Assembly (NCBI GenBank): GCA_045537695.1
Contig: JAZSQB010000069.1
Span: 1 to 64,000 of the forward strand
Direction: 5' to 3'
From: RGIG2041 sp045537695
GTDB lineage: Bacteria > Bacillota > Clostridia > UBA1381 > UMGS1253
DNA: 64,000 nucleotides
Shown: positions 63,494 through 64,000 of the stretch, in pieces
How the letters are laid out: each line of letters starts with the position of its first letter
Numbering within the stretch: position 1 is the stretch's first letter
Made by a program: the position numbers and the translations under genes
The notes under the pieces: model-generated
What the model was told of the DNA's origin: nothing
The model's input: the letters and a program-made list of their open reading frames with translations, nothing else
The model's database searches: none

Positions 63494-64000
63494 TTATTTC
63501 TTCAAACCAAGCATCTCTACGCTTTCATCGCGCATCTTGTACTTCAAAATCTTACCTGCCGCATTCATCGGGAATTCCTTGACAAACACGAAGTAGCGCG
63601 GCACCTTATGGCGCGCAATAGATGCGTTGCCGTATTCGCGCATTTCGTTTTCGTCCGCTTCCTCGCCTTTATGCAGAATAATCCACGCGCAGCACTCTTC
63701 GCCGTAGCGCTCATCCGGCACGCCGACCACCTGCACATCCCTTACCTTCGGATGCGTTAGATAAAACTCCTCAATTTCTCTCGGGTAGAGGTTTTCGTCA
63801 TCGCGGATAATCATATCCTTGAGACGACCGGTTACCTTATAGTAGCCGTCCGGCGTGCGACAGCAGATATCGCCCGAATGGAGCCAACCGTCCGCATCAA
63901 TCGTCTGCGCCGTTGCTTCCGGCATTTTGTAGTAGCCCTTCATAATGTTAAAGCCGCGTGCAACAAATTCGCCGCTCTCGCCATCCGGCAGTTCTTCCCC
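63494..64000 (-). CDS. Acyl-CoA synthetase (AMP-forming), C-terminal part
   Basis: 168 residues visible; the start and adenylate domain lie outside the right edge. Hinge GRLKDMIIRDDENLYPREIE (usual form has RGGEN; here RDDEN), GVPDERYGEECCAWI, and the catalytic Lys in MNAAGKILKYKMRD. ANL family; the chain length or acid used cannot be decided from this part. Confidence 0.93.
   Translation of the reverse strand, partial: GEELPDGESGEFVARGFNIMKGYYKMPEATAQTIDADGWLHSGDICCRTPDGYYKVTGRLKDMIIRDDENLYPREIEEFYLTHPKVRDVQVVGVPDERYGEECCAWIILHKGEEADENEMREYGNASIARHKVPRYFVFVKEFPMNAAGKILKYKMRDESVEMLGLKK

Overview
The window reads as chromosomal DNA of an anaerobic, endospore-forming, rod-shaped Clostridia (Firmicutes). 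Evidence: a complete spoIIIAA-AH operon, spoIVFB, cwlD, a BofC-like and a SpoIIQ-like gene; an electron-bifurcating (HndABC-type) FeFe hydrogenase operon; type III glutamine synthetase; a Firmicutes-type 6S RNA; AGGAGG ribosome sites and TTGACA-N17-TATAAT promoters. No rRNA, CRISPR array, prophage or plasmid function was seen. Genus cannot be fixed from the sequence alone.

Layout. 1-6,170 (minus strand): hydrogenase region. A signalling cluster (two DRTGG-domain proteins, an RsbW-like ATPase, a sensory-type HydS hydrogenase homologue, a PHP protein) lies upstream of hndA, a second ATPase, hndB and hndC, which runs off the left edge; a Rex-like operator precedes hndA. 6,215-8,141: birA and ychF. 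8,135-21,736: an AT-rich accessory segment between ychF and a GH88 gene. Its first module is a VTC-domain polyphosphate polymerase-like gene, a DUF4956 membrane protein, a low-complexity secreted protein, a CotH-family kinase, an OmpR-type two-component system and an IS3-family element. Its second module is an AraC regulator divergent from an AtuA-DUF4387-M20 peptidase-fumarase(alpha/beta) operon. Four copies or half-copies of one repeat (A, C, B, D) sit at the module edges. They share a core of two CTGACACC/TTGACACC boxes. Copies A, B and D also carry the same promoter, and copy B carries a decayed duplicate of the start of ychF. This att-like structure is the most unusual part of the window.

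21,931-30,747: housekeeping and carbon genes: GH88 unsaturated uronyl hydrolase with a small XRE regulator, malQ, an alpha/beta hydrolase, tRNA-Gly(GCC), spoIVFB with a short SpoIVFA-like partner, metK, a second XRE regulator, a Cof-type phosphatase and mgsA.

30,772-48,409 (all minus strand): cell-shape, division and sporulation. The order of transcription is spoIIIAA-AH, Asp23, cwlD, a cysteine desulfurase with its DUF3343 partner, bofC-like, nudix hydrolase, zapA, U32 peptidase, NusG-II protein, Gx transporter, maf, mreC, mreD, PBP2, minC, minD, minE. 48,491-54,777 (plus strand): DUF1292 protein, 6S RNA, methyltransferase, SpoIIQ-like M23 protein with a sigma-F-like promoter, CDF transporter, WG-repeat secreted protein, CCA-adding enzyme. 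54,866-64,000: glnN (minus), a phosphodiesterase and coaX (plus), a 458-bp gap with hairpins, a 1,503-residue secreted heparinase II/III-like protein (minus), and the C-terminal part of an acyl-CoA synthetase running off the right edge.

The accessory segment differs from its surroundings in base composition (clearly more A+T), strand and gene content, and removing it would leave ychF and GH88 as simple divergent neighbours. No recombinase gene other than the IS3 transposase lies in the window, so the enzyme acting on the repeats, if any, must be elsewhere or lost.
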